Part shown: positions 1-8,557 of the stretch, in pieces
How positions within the stretch are numbered: position 1 is the first letter of the stretch
Layout: every line of letters starts with the position of its first letter
Program-made: the position numbers and the translations under genes
Origin: Ornithinimicrobium sp. CNJ-824
GTDB lineage: Bacteria > Actinomycetota > Actinomycetes > Actinomycetales > Dermatophilaceae
Assembly (NCBI RefSeq): GCF_001942405.1
Contig: NZ_MKKA01000061.1
Location: 62,001 to 126,000 of the forward strand
Length of the DNA stretch: 64,000 nt
Direction: 5' to 3'
The notes under the pieces: generated by a model
The model's database searches: none
What the model saw: only the letters and a program-made list of their open reading frames with translations
What the model was told of the DNA's origin: nothing

Positions 1-2910
1 GCGTCGCCCGCCGTCGCGCCCGAGTCGCCGCCGAACAGCTCGTCGAGGGCGCCGTCCAGGGTGTCCGACCAGGCCAGGTCGTTGCCGAAGGCGACGACGA
101 CGACGCGCTGCAGCGGGTAGGCGGACGCGCTACGGGCCTGCACGTAGATGGGCTCGACGTAGAGCAGGCCCCCGCCGACCGGCAGCGTCAGCAGGTTGCC
201 GTAGTCGACCCGGGAGTCGTCGGAGCTGTTCAGGTTGATGAACTGCGACAGCGTCTGGGCGAACGCCTGCGAGTTGGCGTCCGAGGAGTTGATGTCGTTC
301 TGGAACTGCCCCGGACCACGGACCGTGGTGTCCCGCGGCAGCACGAGCATCCGCAGCTGTCCGAAGTCGTCGCGGCGTTCACCCGCCTGGCTGCCGGCGT
401 CGGCGTCGACCGCCAGGTAGCCGGTGAGGTTCTGCCGCTGCGACCCCGCCGGGATGTAGGTGGTCGTCAGGCTGAACGTCGGCTCGTCCTGCCCGGGCAG
501 GGCCACCGAGAGGTAGTGCGGGGGCATGTCCGGTTTGGTCTCACCGGGGACGCTGGGGTCCTCCGAGACGGTCCAGAAGTCCTGTCCGGTGAAGAAGGAC
601 CCGGCGTCCTGCACGTGGTAGCGCGAGAGCACCGAGCGCTGCACCTTGAACAGGTCCTCGGGGTAGCGCAGGTGGTCCATCAGGTCGCCGTCGATCTGCG
701 ACATCGGCAGCACGGTCCCGTCGAAGGCGCTGGACCACGCCTTGAGCAGGGGGTCCTCCTCGTCCCAGGCATAGAGCCGCACGGTGCCGTCGTAGGCGTC
801 CACCGTGGCCTTGACCGAGTTGCGGATGTAGTTGACCTGGCCGGCCCCGATCGTGGTGATGTTCTCGGCCTGGGCGACCCGCGAGTCCGCGGTCACGGCG
901 CCCAGCTCCTCCATCTGGCTGTACGGGTAGCGGTTGCTCACGGTGTAGCCGTCCACGACCCACTGCACCCTCTCGTCCACCACCGCGGGGTAGGGGTTGC
1001 CGTCCAGCCGCAGCCAGGGCGCCACCCGCTCCACCCGCTCGCGGGGCTCCCGGTGGTCGAGCATCCGGGAGTTCTCGTTGAGCGAGTCCGAGAGCATGAT
1101 CTCGATCTGGCGGTACTTGATCGCGTAGGCAGCGCGGCGGACGATCGACCCGATCTCCACCCCTCCGGTGCCGTCGTAGGTGTTGCGCACCTCGCCGGTC
1201 TCCTGGCCGCTCGCCGGGTAGTCCAGCTCCCGCGGGCCCTCTCCCTCGGCCGCCCCGACGATCGAGTAGTTCGTCGACGCCTCGCCGAAGTAGATCCGGG
1301 GCTCGTAGTCGCCCAGCCCTCCGATGGGCGGGATGTTCCGTTCGAAGAAGAGCGGCTCGCCCTCCGTGGAGCGGCGGTTGCCGTAGGCGGCGACCACGCC
1401 GAAGCCGTGGGTGTAGACCGTGTGGTCGTTGACCCAGTTGCGCTGGGCGGCGGAGATGCCGTCCAGGTTGAGCTCACGGACGGCGATGACGGTGTCGACC
1501 GTCTCGCCGTCGACCTCGTAGCTGCCCACGTCGAGCGCGTCGGCGAACTGGTAGTAGTTGCGCACGCCCTGCAGCTGACGGAAGGTCGGCGAGACGACCG
1601 AGGGGTCGACGATGCGGATCCCGGGGATGGTGTCGGCGTCGGCACGCAGCTGACCGGGCTCGGCCTCGGTCTCGGCGTCGAAGTCGATCTTCTCCAGCCC
1701 TTCCAGGTCGTACGCCGCCAGCGTGCTGTCGATGGCCCGCTCGATGTAGGGCACCTCGAGCTGGGCCTCGGACGGACGCACCTGCAACGACTGGACGAGG
1801 GAGGGGTAGACCCCGCCCAGCAGCAACGAGACCACGAGCAGCCCGGCCAGGCTGATGAGCGGCAGCCGCCAGGCCTTGGTCCAGATCGTGGACAGGAAGA
1901 AGGCTGCGGCCAGCAGGGAGGCCACGGCAAGGATGCTGCGGGTGGGCAGCACGGCGTTGACGTCGGTGTAGGTCATGCCGGTGATGCGCGCGTGCTCGTT
2001 CATCGACAGAGTGAAGCGCTCGATCCAGTACCCGCCGGCGCGGACCACCAGCAGCAGGGCCAGGAGGACCGCCAGGTGGATCCGGGCCGCGGTCGTGGTC
2101 CGGGGGCGCCCGGTCCGGCCTGCAGCTGGAGCCCTCCGTAGATGTAGTGGGTCACCAGGGCGCCGACCAGGCTCAGGCCCAGGACCAGCGTGCTGTAGGA
2201 GACCAGCATCTGCCAGAAGGGCAGGCTGAAGACGAAGAAGCCCACGTCCAGCCCGAACTCGGGGTCCTCGACCCCGAACGGCTCCCGGTGCAGGAAGAGC
2301 AGGATGTTCTGCCACTGGGACGCCGCGGCGGTGCCGGTGAAGCCGCCCAGGACGAGGGGGACGGCGACGAAGACCAGCTTGCGGACCGGGTCCAGGGCGC
2401 TGCGGTAGCGGTCCAGCGCGGCCTGCTCCGGTGTGCTCGGGGCGTAGACGGGCCGGTGCCGCCAGGCCAGCCACAGCCCCGACCAGACGATGAGCGCGGT
2501 GATGCGCCCGCGCCGAGGAAGAGCGCGACCTGGGTCAGCAGCCGCGTGGTCAGGACGGTGCGGTAGCCGACCGAGTCGTACCAGAGGAACTCCGTCCACA
2601 GCGTGGCGGCATACCCCACGACCGACAGCAGACCCAGCAGGATGAGGACCGTGGGCACCCACCGGCTGCGACCGGGCCGGGCCGGGCCACGTGGTCCGGC
2701 GGGACGGCGGGGCCCCCCTCCGCCCGGGCCGGGACGACCGGGTCCGGGGCGACCGCCCCCTGCTCCTCCGGAACCGGGACCCGCTGGTCCACCCCCGGCG
2801 GACGCGGGGCCGGACGGCCCGCCGCGGGGGCCGTCCGCGGAGCCAGGACCACCACCGGATGGCGGGCCCACGGGCTCGTCGGGGTCGTGACTGCTGTCCT
2901 GGTCGCTCAC
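1..2910 (-). pseudogene. UPF0182 family membrane protein, frameshifted and cut by the window edge
   Basis: This is a large integral membrane protein of unknown function (UPF0182, cf. Rv3193c). The N-terminus is a disordered Pro/Gly-rich tail followed by a first membrane segment (VLILLGLLSVVGYAATLW). A second helix block, the motif HYIYGGLQLQ and the long extracytoplasmic domain follow, the last read in frame from about 2100 down to base 1. The frame breaks twice, each time by loss of one base: near 2504 (between LFLGAG and ITALIVWSG) and near 2104 in a run of five Cs. Protein similarity continues on both sides, so sequence error is the simplest explanation. The GTG start at 2910 lies 7 nt after a TAGGGT box, consistent with leaderless initiation. 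No stop codon is seen because the gene continues past the left end. Confidence 0.88.
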
Positions 2911-2917
2911 GCGGTCC

Positions 2918-2923
2918 ACCCTA
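2918..2923 (-). promoter_or_regulatory. -10 box of the UPF0182 gene (leaderless)
   Basis: TAGGGT on the minus strand lies 7 nt before the GTG at 2910, so transcription would begin at or next to the start codon. No good -35 hexamer is visible. It belongs to the recurrent TAnnnT-start pattern of this window. Confidence 0.45.
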
Positions 2924-2973
2924 GACGGCTTCCCTGGATGTTCCGGAACCGCGGGCGGTGGCACCATGGGCGG

Positions 2974-3513
2974 GTGACACCCGACCAGCCAGCGTCCACC
3001 GTCCCGTCCCCCCTCCTGACCGCAGCGGTCGACACCGAGCGGCACGTGGCCCGGGTCGGCTGGGACCAGCCGCCCCGGTTGTTCGCCCTCGTCCGCACCC
3101 GGGTGCTGCGCGACCGGGAGCCCGACCTGGTGGAACGGCTCGGCGACGCGAACGACGACGGCTACACGGCCATCGAGCAGGAGGGCCTGCCCCCCACCTC
3201 CGACCTGGAGTCCCTCCTGGGCCGGATGGCCTGGCCCGACGAGGTGGACGGCGTCGCGCTCTCCGTCGAACGCATCGTCGTCCCGCCGGAGGCGGAGCGG
3301 GACCTGCCCGACGATCCCCGGCTCGCGACCGACCGGCTGGCGGCGCACCCGGCCCGCAAGGACGTCCGGCTGCTCGCCGCGTGCCTGCGGACCGGGGAGC
3401 AGGTCTGCCTGCTGCGTCAGCGCGACCACGACGAGGACGACGCCGTCGCCGTCGGCCGGGACCTGGCCCCGGGGCTGACCCACGCGCTCGCAGCGACCCT
3501 GCAGGACGACTGA
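2974..3513 (+). CDS. PPA1309 family conserved actinobacterial protein
   Basis: This is a 179-residue soluble protein, divergent from the UPF0182 gene. I recognise the conserved opening LLTAAVDTERHVARVGWDQP and the core FALVRT, which are typical of a small family found only in actinobacteria (PPA1309-like; cf. the Rv3192 neighbourhood). It has no signal peptide, membrane segment or catalytic motif, and the C-terminal part is acidic (HDEDDAVAVGRDLAPGLTHAL). The function is unknown. The start chosen is the GTG at 2974, because residues encoded further upstream (from 2887) read as Arg/His-rich sequence lying inside the divergent promoter region. Conserved placement beside UPF0182 is the only contextual hint. 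Confidence 0.8.
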   Translation: MTPDQPASTVPSPLLTAAVDTERHVARVGWDQPPRLFALVRTRVLRDREPDLVERLGDANDDGYTAIEQEGLPPTSDLESLLGRMAWPDEVDGVALSVERIVVPPEAERDLPDDPRLATDRLAAHPARKDVRLLAACLRTGEQVCLLRQRDHDEDDAVAVGRDLAPGLTHALAATLQDD

Positions 3514-3534
3514 CCGCCCGGCCGGGAGCTCGGC

Positions 3535-4692
3535 TCATCCCGTGGCGGGGGCCCCGTCCTCGTCAACGACGTCCTGGCAGCTGGGCAGGTCGAGGGCGCC
3601 GACGTCGTCCGACCCCGCCGCCGCCTCCACGTGCTCCCGGGCCTCCGCGAACGTGGCGACCGGCACCACCACCAGCCCGTCGGGCCGACCCTCGACCACC
3701 TCGTCGCAGTTGTCCTCCGGCGCGAGGAACAGCTCGACCCCGGCCTCCTCCGCGGCATACATCTTCTGGCGGATCCCGCTGATCGGGCCCACGTTGCCCA
3801 GCCCGCTGATCGTGCCCGTCCCGGCCACCGACCGTCCCCCGGTCAGGGCTCCGGGCGTGATCCGGTCGTAGATGGCCAGCGAGAACATCAGGCCGGCGCT
3901 GGGCCCGCCGACGTTGCCCGCGCTGATGGTCACGTCGTAGGGCATGTCGTACCGGGGGGCCAGGTAGACGCCGACGATGGTGCGCCCGCTCTCCTCGTCC
4001 CGCACCGTGGGCACGTCGAGGGTGACCTCCTCGCCGTCGCGGACCAGCGTCATGGAGGCGCTCTCGCCCGCGGTGACCTCCTGCAGCCGGGACCGGACGG
4101 TCTCCGCGTCGGTCATGGGCTCGCCCTCGACCTCGAGGATCTCGTCGTCCACGTGCAGCACGCCGTCGGCCGGCGCGTCGGCGATGACCTGGGCCACGAT
4201 GATGTCCTCGGGGACCTCGATGCCGGCCTCCCGGAGGGCGACGACGGCGGCGTCCTGCTGGGAGTGCTCCATCAGCTCGGTGTTCTGCTCACGCACCTGC
4301 TCGGCGGTCACCTGCTCGGGGAAGATCTCCTCCCGCGGGTGGACGGTCAGGGCGGGGTCGAGCGCCGCCCGGCCCCACTCCAGGAGGGTGACCTTCTCCC
4401 CCGGTCCGCCGTCGAGGCGGACGGTGGTGAAGAACAGGTCACCCTCGGTCGGGTGGTCCTCCAGCCCGGGGTCGAGGACCACGACCGGGGTCCCGTCGAT
4501 GGAGTCCAGGGTGTCGAATACCGGGCCGGGTTCGTACACGACCTTGTCCACCCCGACCCAGCTGGCGGCGGCCGCAGCCACCACGAGCAGGGGGACCAGC
4601 AGCAGGGTCGCCCCCGAACGCCGGCCGATGCCGGTGTGCGGGACCCGGTCCGGCTGCTGCCGCGGATAGCCGTGGTGGTAGCCCTCGCTCAC
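3535..4692 (-). CDS. Lon-like PDZ domain protease (S16 family, YlbL-type)
   Basis: This is a 385-residue membrane-anchored serine protease. Residues 28-48 form one hydrophobic anchor, so the rest is probably outside the membrane. A PDZ domain lies around residues 155-235 (VIADAPADGVLHVDDEIL), followed by a Lon-type proteolytic domain. The catalytic dyad is visible: Ser265 in NVGGPSAGLMF and Lys310 in GIRQKM. Length and order match the actinobacterial orthologue Rv3194c and Bacillus YlbL, a membrane protease. The ATG at 4692 is preceded by the moaE stop 13 nt upstream, so the two genes are probably co-transcribed. The substrate is unknown. Confidence 0.9.
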   Translation of the reverse strand: MSEGYHHGYPRQQPDRVPHTGIGRRSGATLLLVPLLVVAAAAASWVGVDKVVYEPGPVFDTLDSIDGTPVVVLDPGLEDHPTEGDLFFTTVRLDGGPGEKVTLLEWGRAALDPALTVHPREEIFPEQVTAEQVREQNTELMEHSQQDAAVVALREAGIEVPEDIIVAQVIADAPADGVLHVDDEILEVEGEPMTDAETVRSRLQEVTAGESASMTLVRDGEEVTLDVPTVRDEESGRTIVGVYLAPRYDMPYDVTISAGNVGGPSAGLMFSLAIYDRITPGALTGGRSVAGTGTISGLGNVGPISGIRQKMYAAEEAGVELFLAPEDNCDEVVEGRPDGLVVVPVATFAEAREHVEAAAGSDDVGALDLPSCQDVVDEDGAPATG

Positions 4693-4705
4693 GGTGCCCT
4701 CCTCG

Positions 4706-5137
4706 TCACAGGCCCACCCAGCTGTGGTCCCCCTCGGACCACTCCTGGCGCTTCCAGATCGGCACCTCCGCCTTGAGCTCCTCGATCAGCCGACGGGCAC
4801 CGTCGAACGCCTCCGCCCGGTGCTCGGCGGCGACCGCGCACACCACCGCGAGGTCGCCGACCCGCAGCTGCCCGGTGCGGTGCACGGCATACACCCCCTG
4901 GACCTGGTCCAGGGCCGCCACCGCGCCGGCGATCCTGCGCAGGTGCTCGACGGCGCCGGGGTGGGCGCTGTACTCGAGGACGGCGACCCCCTCACGCCCC
5001 TCGTCGTGCTCCCGCACGGTGCCGACGAACAGGGCCACTCCCCCCGCCCGGGGATGGTTGACGGCGGCCAGCGCCTCGTCCACGGAGAGGGGGGCCTCGC
5101 GCACCTCGGCGACGACGGTCGGCTGCTCAGCACTCAC
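4706..5137 (-). CDS. moaE: Molybdopterin synthase catalytic subunit MoaE
   Basis: This 143-residue protein is the large subunit of molybdopterin synthase, which adds the dithiolene sulfurs to precursor Z (cPMP) in molybdenum cofactor synthesis. Recognisable motifs are GGVALFVGTVREHDEG (substrate pocket), LEYSAHPGA, VYAVHRTGQL and the C-terminal PIWKRQEW, which carries the catalytic lysine. Full length for the family. The partner MoaD, which carries the thiocarboxylate, is not encoded in this window. The GTG at 5137 is the only plausible start; the ATG triplets just upstream are out of frame. The gene sits directly upstream of the PDZ protease in one transcription unit, without an obvious functional link. 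Confidence 0.92.
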   Translation of the reverse strand: MSAEQPTVVAEVREAPLSVDEALAAVNHPRAGGVALFVGTVREHDEGREGVAVLEYSAHPGAVEHLRRIAGAVAALDQVQGVYAVHRTGQLRVGDLAVVCAVAAEHRAEAFDGARRLIEELKAEVPIWKRQEWSEGDHSWVGL

Positions 5138-5335
5138 CGCGCCATCATGCCGCACCCGCCCTGGGAACCGGTTGGACGAGCAACAGGACGGCGTGCCCGA
5201 GGGGCGTCGGAACGGCGAGCGGTCCCCCGGCGTTGTCGTGGGTGCAGCGCCGGGTCGACCCGGCCCGGACGGCCGCCGCCCGCCCGCCGTGGCAGGCTTG
5301 GTCGACCGACCCCGTGCGGAAGGAAGAGAGCCGAC

Positions 5336-6784
5336 GTGTCCCAGAACCCGCCCTCCGAACGCCCCGACGACGAGCCGGACCCCTTCGAGGCCCTGCTCGG
5401 CGGACCGGTCCCGCCGCAGATGCGGGAGGCCCTCGAGGCCATGGGGCTGGGCTCGATGGACCCCCAGCAGATCCGGCAGATGCGGTCCCAGATGGAGCTG
5501 CTCCTCGGCGGGGGTGGCGGTGACGACGGCCCGGTCAACTCCGAGCTGGCCCGGGACGTCGCGCGCCAGGTGGTCGCCCAGGACGCCGGCGACGTCTCGG
5601 TCGGCGGGGCGACGGTGCGCGACGTGGAGCAGGTGGTGCAGGTCGCCTCCCTGTGGCTGGACCAGGTCACCGACCTGCCTCGGCCGGAGGGGCCGACCCG
5701 GGCCCTCAGCCGGGCCGAGTGGGTCGAGCTGACCCTGCCCCTCTGGGAGCGGCTGACCGCGCCCGTGGCCGAGGGCCTGCAGACGGCCATGTCCTCGGCG
5801 ATCCGGGAGCAGATGTCGCAGCTGGGCCAGGAGGGCGGACCGGAGATCCCGGGGCTTCCCCCCGGGATGAACCCGGCCGCGCTGATGGGGCAGATGGAGC
5901 CCATGGTGCGCCGCATGAGCGCGAGCATGTTCGGGGCCCAGGTCGGTCAGGCGGTCGGCACGCTGGCCACCGAGATCGTGTCCGGCACGGAGGTGGGCAT
6001 CCCGGTCACGGGCGACGAGTCCGTCGCGATCCTGCCCGCCAACGTGGCCGCCTTCGCGGAGGGCCTGGAGGTGGACGCCGGTGAGGTGCACCTCTACCTG
6101 GCCGTGCGCGAGGCCGCCCGGGTACGGCTGTTCGCCGGGGTGCCGTGGCTCGGCCCGCAGCTGCTGGGCGCCGTGGAGCAGTACGCCCGCGACATCCGCA
6201 TCAACACGGACGGGATCGAGGAGGCCGTGCGGAAGGCCGACCCCCAGGACCACGAGGCCATGCAGGAGGCGCTGGGGGACAGCCTGTTCGCCACAGAGCC
6301 GAGCCCGGCGCAGCAGGCGGCGCTGGCCCGGCTGGAGACCCTCCTCGCCCTCGTCGAGGGATGGGTCGACGTGGTCGCCGCCCAGGCCGCCGACCAGCAC
6401 CTTCCGCACGCTGGGGCGCTGGCGGAGGCGGTCCGTCGTCGTCGGGCCAGCGGTGGGCCGGCGGAGAAGACCTTCGCCTCGCTCGTGGGGCTGGAGCTAC
6501 GGCCGCGGAGGCTGCGGGACGCCGCCAACCTGTTCGCGGCCCTGGAGTCGACGCACGGCCAGACGGCACGGGACGAGGCCTGGGGCCACCCTGACGTGGC
6601 ACCCACCGCCGCGGACCTCGACGACCCGCTGGGGTATGCCGAGCGGCGTGGGACCGCGCAGGAGGACGTCTCGATCTCCGACGCCGACATCGAACGCCTG
6701 CTCTCCTCGGCCGAGGACCCCTCGGGCCCGGGCACGGACGACCAGCAGCAGGACGACCCCGGCGAACCCGGCGGCGACCGCTGA
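5336..6784 (+). CDS. Putative hydrolase of the DUF2342/zinc-metalloprotease-like family (TIGR03624 type)
   Basis: This 482-residue protein is the likely orthologue of Rv3195. It opens with a short acidic tail (DEPDPFEALLGGPVP) and a Met/Gln-rich helix, followed by the family core VARQVVAQDAG, RAEWVELTLPLWE, NVAAFAEGLEVD and RLFAGVPWLGPQLL. The related F420-associated branch carries an HExxH-like zinc site. Here the equivalent stretch reads REAAR (about residues 258-262), with no histidine in the site, so zinc protease activity is doubtful. The GTG at 5336 has an AGGAAG ribosome site 11 nt upstream; the frame is open further upstream but that part reads as non-coding. The C-terminus is acidic and Gln-rich. 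The biological role is unknown. Confidence 0.82.
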   Translation: MSQNPPSERPDDEPDPFEALLGGPVPPQMREALEAMGLGSMDPQQIRQMRSQMELLLGGGGGDDGPVNSELARDVARQVVAQDAGDVSVGGATVRDVEQVVQVASLWLDQVTDLPRPEGPTRALSRAEWVELTLPLWERLTAPVAEGLQTAMSSAIREQMSQLGQEGGPEIPGLPPGMNPAALMGQMEPMVRRMSASMFGAQVGQAVGTLATEIVSGTEVGIPVTGDESVAILPANVAAFAEGLEVDAGEVHLYLAVREAARVRLFAGVPWLGPQLLGAVEQYARDIRINTDGIEEAVRKADPQDHEAMQEALGDSLFATEPSPAQQAALARLETLLALVEGWVDVVAAQAADQHLPHAGALAEAVRRRRASGGPAEKTFASLVGLELRPRRLRDAANLFAALESTHGQTARDEAWGHPDVAPTAADLDDPLGYAERRGTAQEDVSISDADIERLLSSAEDPSGPGTDDQQQDDPGEPGGDR

Positions 6785-6850
6785 CGAGCCGGCGCCCGGC
6801 CTGTGGACGGCCGAGGGCGCAGCCCGCTGGGCGGGTGGCAGGGTGGCCGG

Positions 6851-7683
6851 GTGACTTCCCGCGCCACCCCCCGCACCGGTCGCACGGTCCCGCTGCCCGA
6901 CCCCGCCACGGCCGCCACCTGGCAGGTCGGGGTCGGCCCGGGAGCCGTCGTCGTGCACCTCTCCCCCGGAGGGGACACCGGGGGCCAGCGGCGGACCACC
7001 TCCGAGGCCCCCGCCGGGCCGGCATCGGAGCCCCTCTCCTGCGTCCTTCCGCTGGCGCAGGCCCTCGCGCAGGGAGCCGGGCCCCCCGACGTCGCCGGGC
7101 CGGCACCGGCCCGCGCTCCGGAGGTCGACGCCGACCCCGCCGGGGGCCTGGGCACCGCCGTCCGGGTCCGGGGAGCGGGCCCGATCGCCAGGCGCCTCCG
7201 TCGAACGCTCGCCCCGGTCCTCCTCGACGGGGAGGACGAGGACGGCCGTGCGCCCGAGGTGGCCGTCCACCAGCACGTGGTCCCGCCCGACGTCGGGCTC
7301 GCCGCGGCCCGCTCCGGGCGGACCGTCCTTCCCGTCGTCGTCCAGCCCCGGCGCGTGGTCGTGGGCCCCGTGACCGTCCCGACGGGCCCGTGCCTGCACT
7401 GCCTTGACCTGCACCGCCGGGACCGCGACCCGCGGTGGGCGGTCGTGGCCACCCACCTCGGCATCCGGTCGAGCAGGTCCGCCCCACGCCGGTCCCGGAG
7501 GTTCTCCAGGCCGCCGCCGAGGGTCTTGTCCTGCTGCTGCTCGAGGCGGTCCGCGACCGACGGCCCGTGCAGCCCGGGCTGACCCACGAGGTGGGCCTGC
7601 AGACGCCCCACGTGGTCACCCGACGCTGGCCGGTCCACCCGGCGTGTCCCTGGCACCCCGGCGACCCGGGCGACCCGGGCTGA
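6851..7683 (+). pseudogene. ThiF/TOMM cyclodehydratase-like protein, frameshifted
   Basis: This gene probably matches Rv3196 in the conserved whiB7 neighbourhood. Its clearest signature is GPCLHCLDLHRRDRDPRW, the CxxC-containing segment of the partner (ThiF-fold, leader-binding) domain of azoline-forming cyclodehydratases. A preceding stretch resembles the degenerate nucleotide-binding fold (GAGPIARRLRRTLAP). The frame breaks near 7466, where one base is missing; the C-terminal half (EVLQAAAEGLVLLLLEAV) continues in the next frame. No precursor peptide, YcaO protein or dehydrogenase is nearby, so a link to thiazole/oxazole peptide synthesis is not supported by context. The GTG start at 6851 lies 66 nt after the previous stop. 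Confidence 0.6.
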
Positions 7684-7697
7684 GGGCCGGGCCGACG

Positions 7698-8117
7698 TCA
7701 GGCCGCGACCTCGTCCTTGCGCGGCCGGCCGCGGGGGCGCTTGCGCGGCACGACCCGGCCCTGCAGGATCAGCTGCCCTCCCCACACGCCCCAGGGCTCC
7801 GCGCGTCGCAACGCCTCGGCGAGGCAGCCCGAGCGGATCGGGCAGGCCCCGCACAGGTCCTTGGCCTGCTCGACCTCGTGGGGCAGCTCGGCGAACCACA
7901 GGTCGGCGGGGTGCTGACGGCAGGGCAGCTCGGCGAGCGCGTCGGCGCCGGTCGGCCCGGGCGCGGACGGGAGGGCAGGGGCCGCTGAGTCGCCGGCGCC
8001 GGTGGGGCGGACGGCGGTGGTGCGCGTGGTCGTGGTTCGGGTCGTGGTGGCGCCGGGCACGGCAGGTCCTTCCTCGGACGGACGGCGGTCGACGGGGGCG
8101 GGTGACGAGGTCGTCAT
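7698..8117 (-). CDS. whiB7: WhiB-family iron-sulfur transcription factor WhiB7
   Basis: This 139-residue redox-sensitive regulator would bind the primary sigma factor and activate intrinsic antibiotic-resistance genes. Four cluster cysteines are visible: one in ELPCRQ and three in LCGACPIRSGC. The WhiB turn GVWGGQ follows, then a basic RGRPRK motif of the AT-hook type that distinguishes WhiB7 from other Wbl proteins. Location next to uvrD2 matches Rv3197A. The first 50 residues are Thr/Pro-rich and probably disordered, longer than in mycobacteria. The ATG at 8117 overlaps the stop of a long upstream ORF (ATGA). Expression is probably controlled by the leader and promoter described separately (8114-8547). 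Confidence 0.9.
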   Translation of the reverse strand: MTTSSPAPVDRRPSEEGPAVPGATTTRTTTTRTTAVRPTGAGDSAAPALPSAPGPTGADALAELPCRQHPADLWFAELPHEVEQAKDLCGACPIRSGCLAEALRRAEPWGVWGGQLILQGRVVPRKRPRGRPRKDEVAA

Positions 8118-8443
8118 GGCGGTGGGTGCTCCTGGGCTGTGCCCCGCGGCTCCGGCACCCCCCCGGCGCAGACGCAGGGTGGCACAGAACGGCCGCGGGC
8201 CCTCGGACGAGGACCCGCGGCCGTGCGGACGGCAGGCGGTCGGCCTACGTGGTCCGGGCGGTGGTCGGGTCCAGGGTGGGGTCGGGTGGTCAGGGTGGAG
8301 ACGGCGGGACGCAGCACACGTCCTTCGCCGAGGGCTCCGTGGGCGGAGCTCACCCGTGGGCGCGGGACGGACGGGACGCCGGGAGCTCCCAGGGGGCGCG
8401 CGGCGACACCGGTGTCGTCGTGACCGAGGACGATCGTCTTCAT
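8114..8443 (-). CDS. Possible whiB7 upstream ORF (leader peptide)
   Basis: An ATG at 8443 follows a strong ribosome site (GGAAGGAGGGG, 7-8 nt spacing) and opens a 109-codon frame that starts MKTIVLGHDDTGVA and runs through the whole whiB7 leader. It ends at the TGA that overlaps the whiB7 ATG. whiB7 genes in mycobacteria and streptomycetes are known to be induced when ribosomes stall on such upstream ORFs. The strong ribosome site supports translation of at least the first codons. The later part is Pro/Arg-rich and reads like non-coding sequence, so the real peptide could be shorter if a base is missing here, as in many genes of this window. Confidence 0.45.
   Translation of the reverse strand: MKTIVLGHDDTGVAARPLGAPGVPSVPRPRVSSAHGALGEGRVLRPAVSTLTTRPHPGPDHRPDHVGRPPAVRTAAGPRPRARGRSVPPCVCAGGVPEPRGTAQEHPPP
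8189..8224 (-). terminator. Attenuator hairpin in the whiB7 leader
   Basis: An 11-bp perfect stem (ACGGCCGCGGG paired with CCCGCGGCCGT) plus an inner CCTC/GAGG stem around GGAC lies about 70 nt before the whiB7 start. On the transcribed minus strand it is followed by TCTGTG, a weak U-containing stretch. Position and strength fit the conditional terminator known from other whiB7 leaders, to be relieved when translation of the upstream ORF is slowed by antibiotics. Function is inferred from position and fold. Confidence 0.6.
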
Positions 8444-8510
8444 GCTGGGCTCCCCTCCTTCCGTCTGCGCTCGACCCCACGGGCAGCGTGCCGTGGGCTG
8501 GACCTGAGCA

Positions 8511-8547
8511 ACTCTAGGACGTCGCCCGAGAACTGGCAACGGTTTTT
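8511..8547 (-). promoter_or_regulatory. whiB7 promoter with WhiB7-type A-tract
   Basis: On the minus strand a -35 TTGCCA (8539-8534) and a -10 TAGAGT (8516-8511) are separated by exactly 17 bp. An AAAAA tract (8547-8543) sits 3 bp upstream of the -35, the position of the AT-rich box recognised by the WhiB7-sigma factor complex through the AT-hook. Transcription would start near 8504, giving a leader of almost 390 nt before whiB7. This is the best-formed promoter in the window and implies autoregulation. Confidence 0.75.
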
Positions 8548-8557
8548 CCGCGGCCGG

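Noticed and set aside
6851..7683. Thiazole/oxazole-modified microcin cluster.
   Set aside because: Only one degenerate cyclodehydratase-like gene; no YcaO, dehydrogenase, precursor or exporter within the window.
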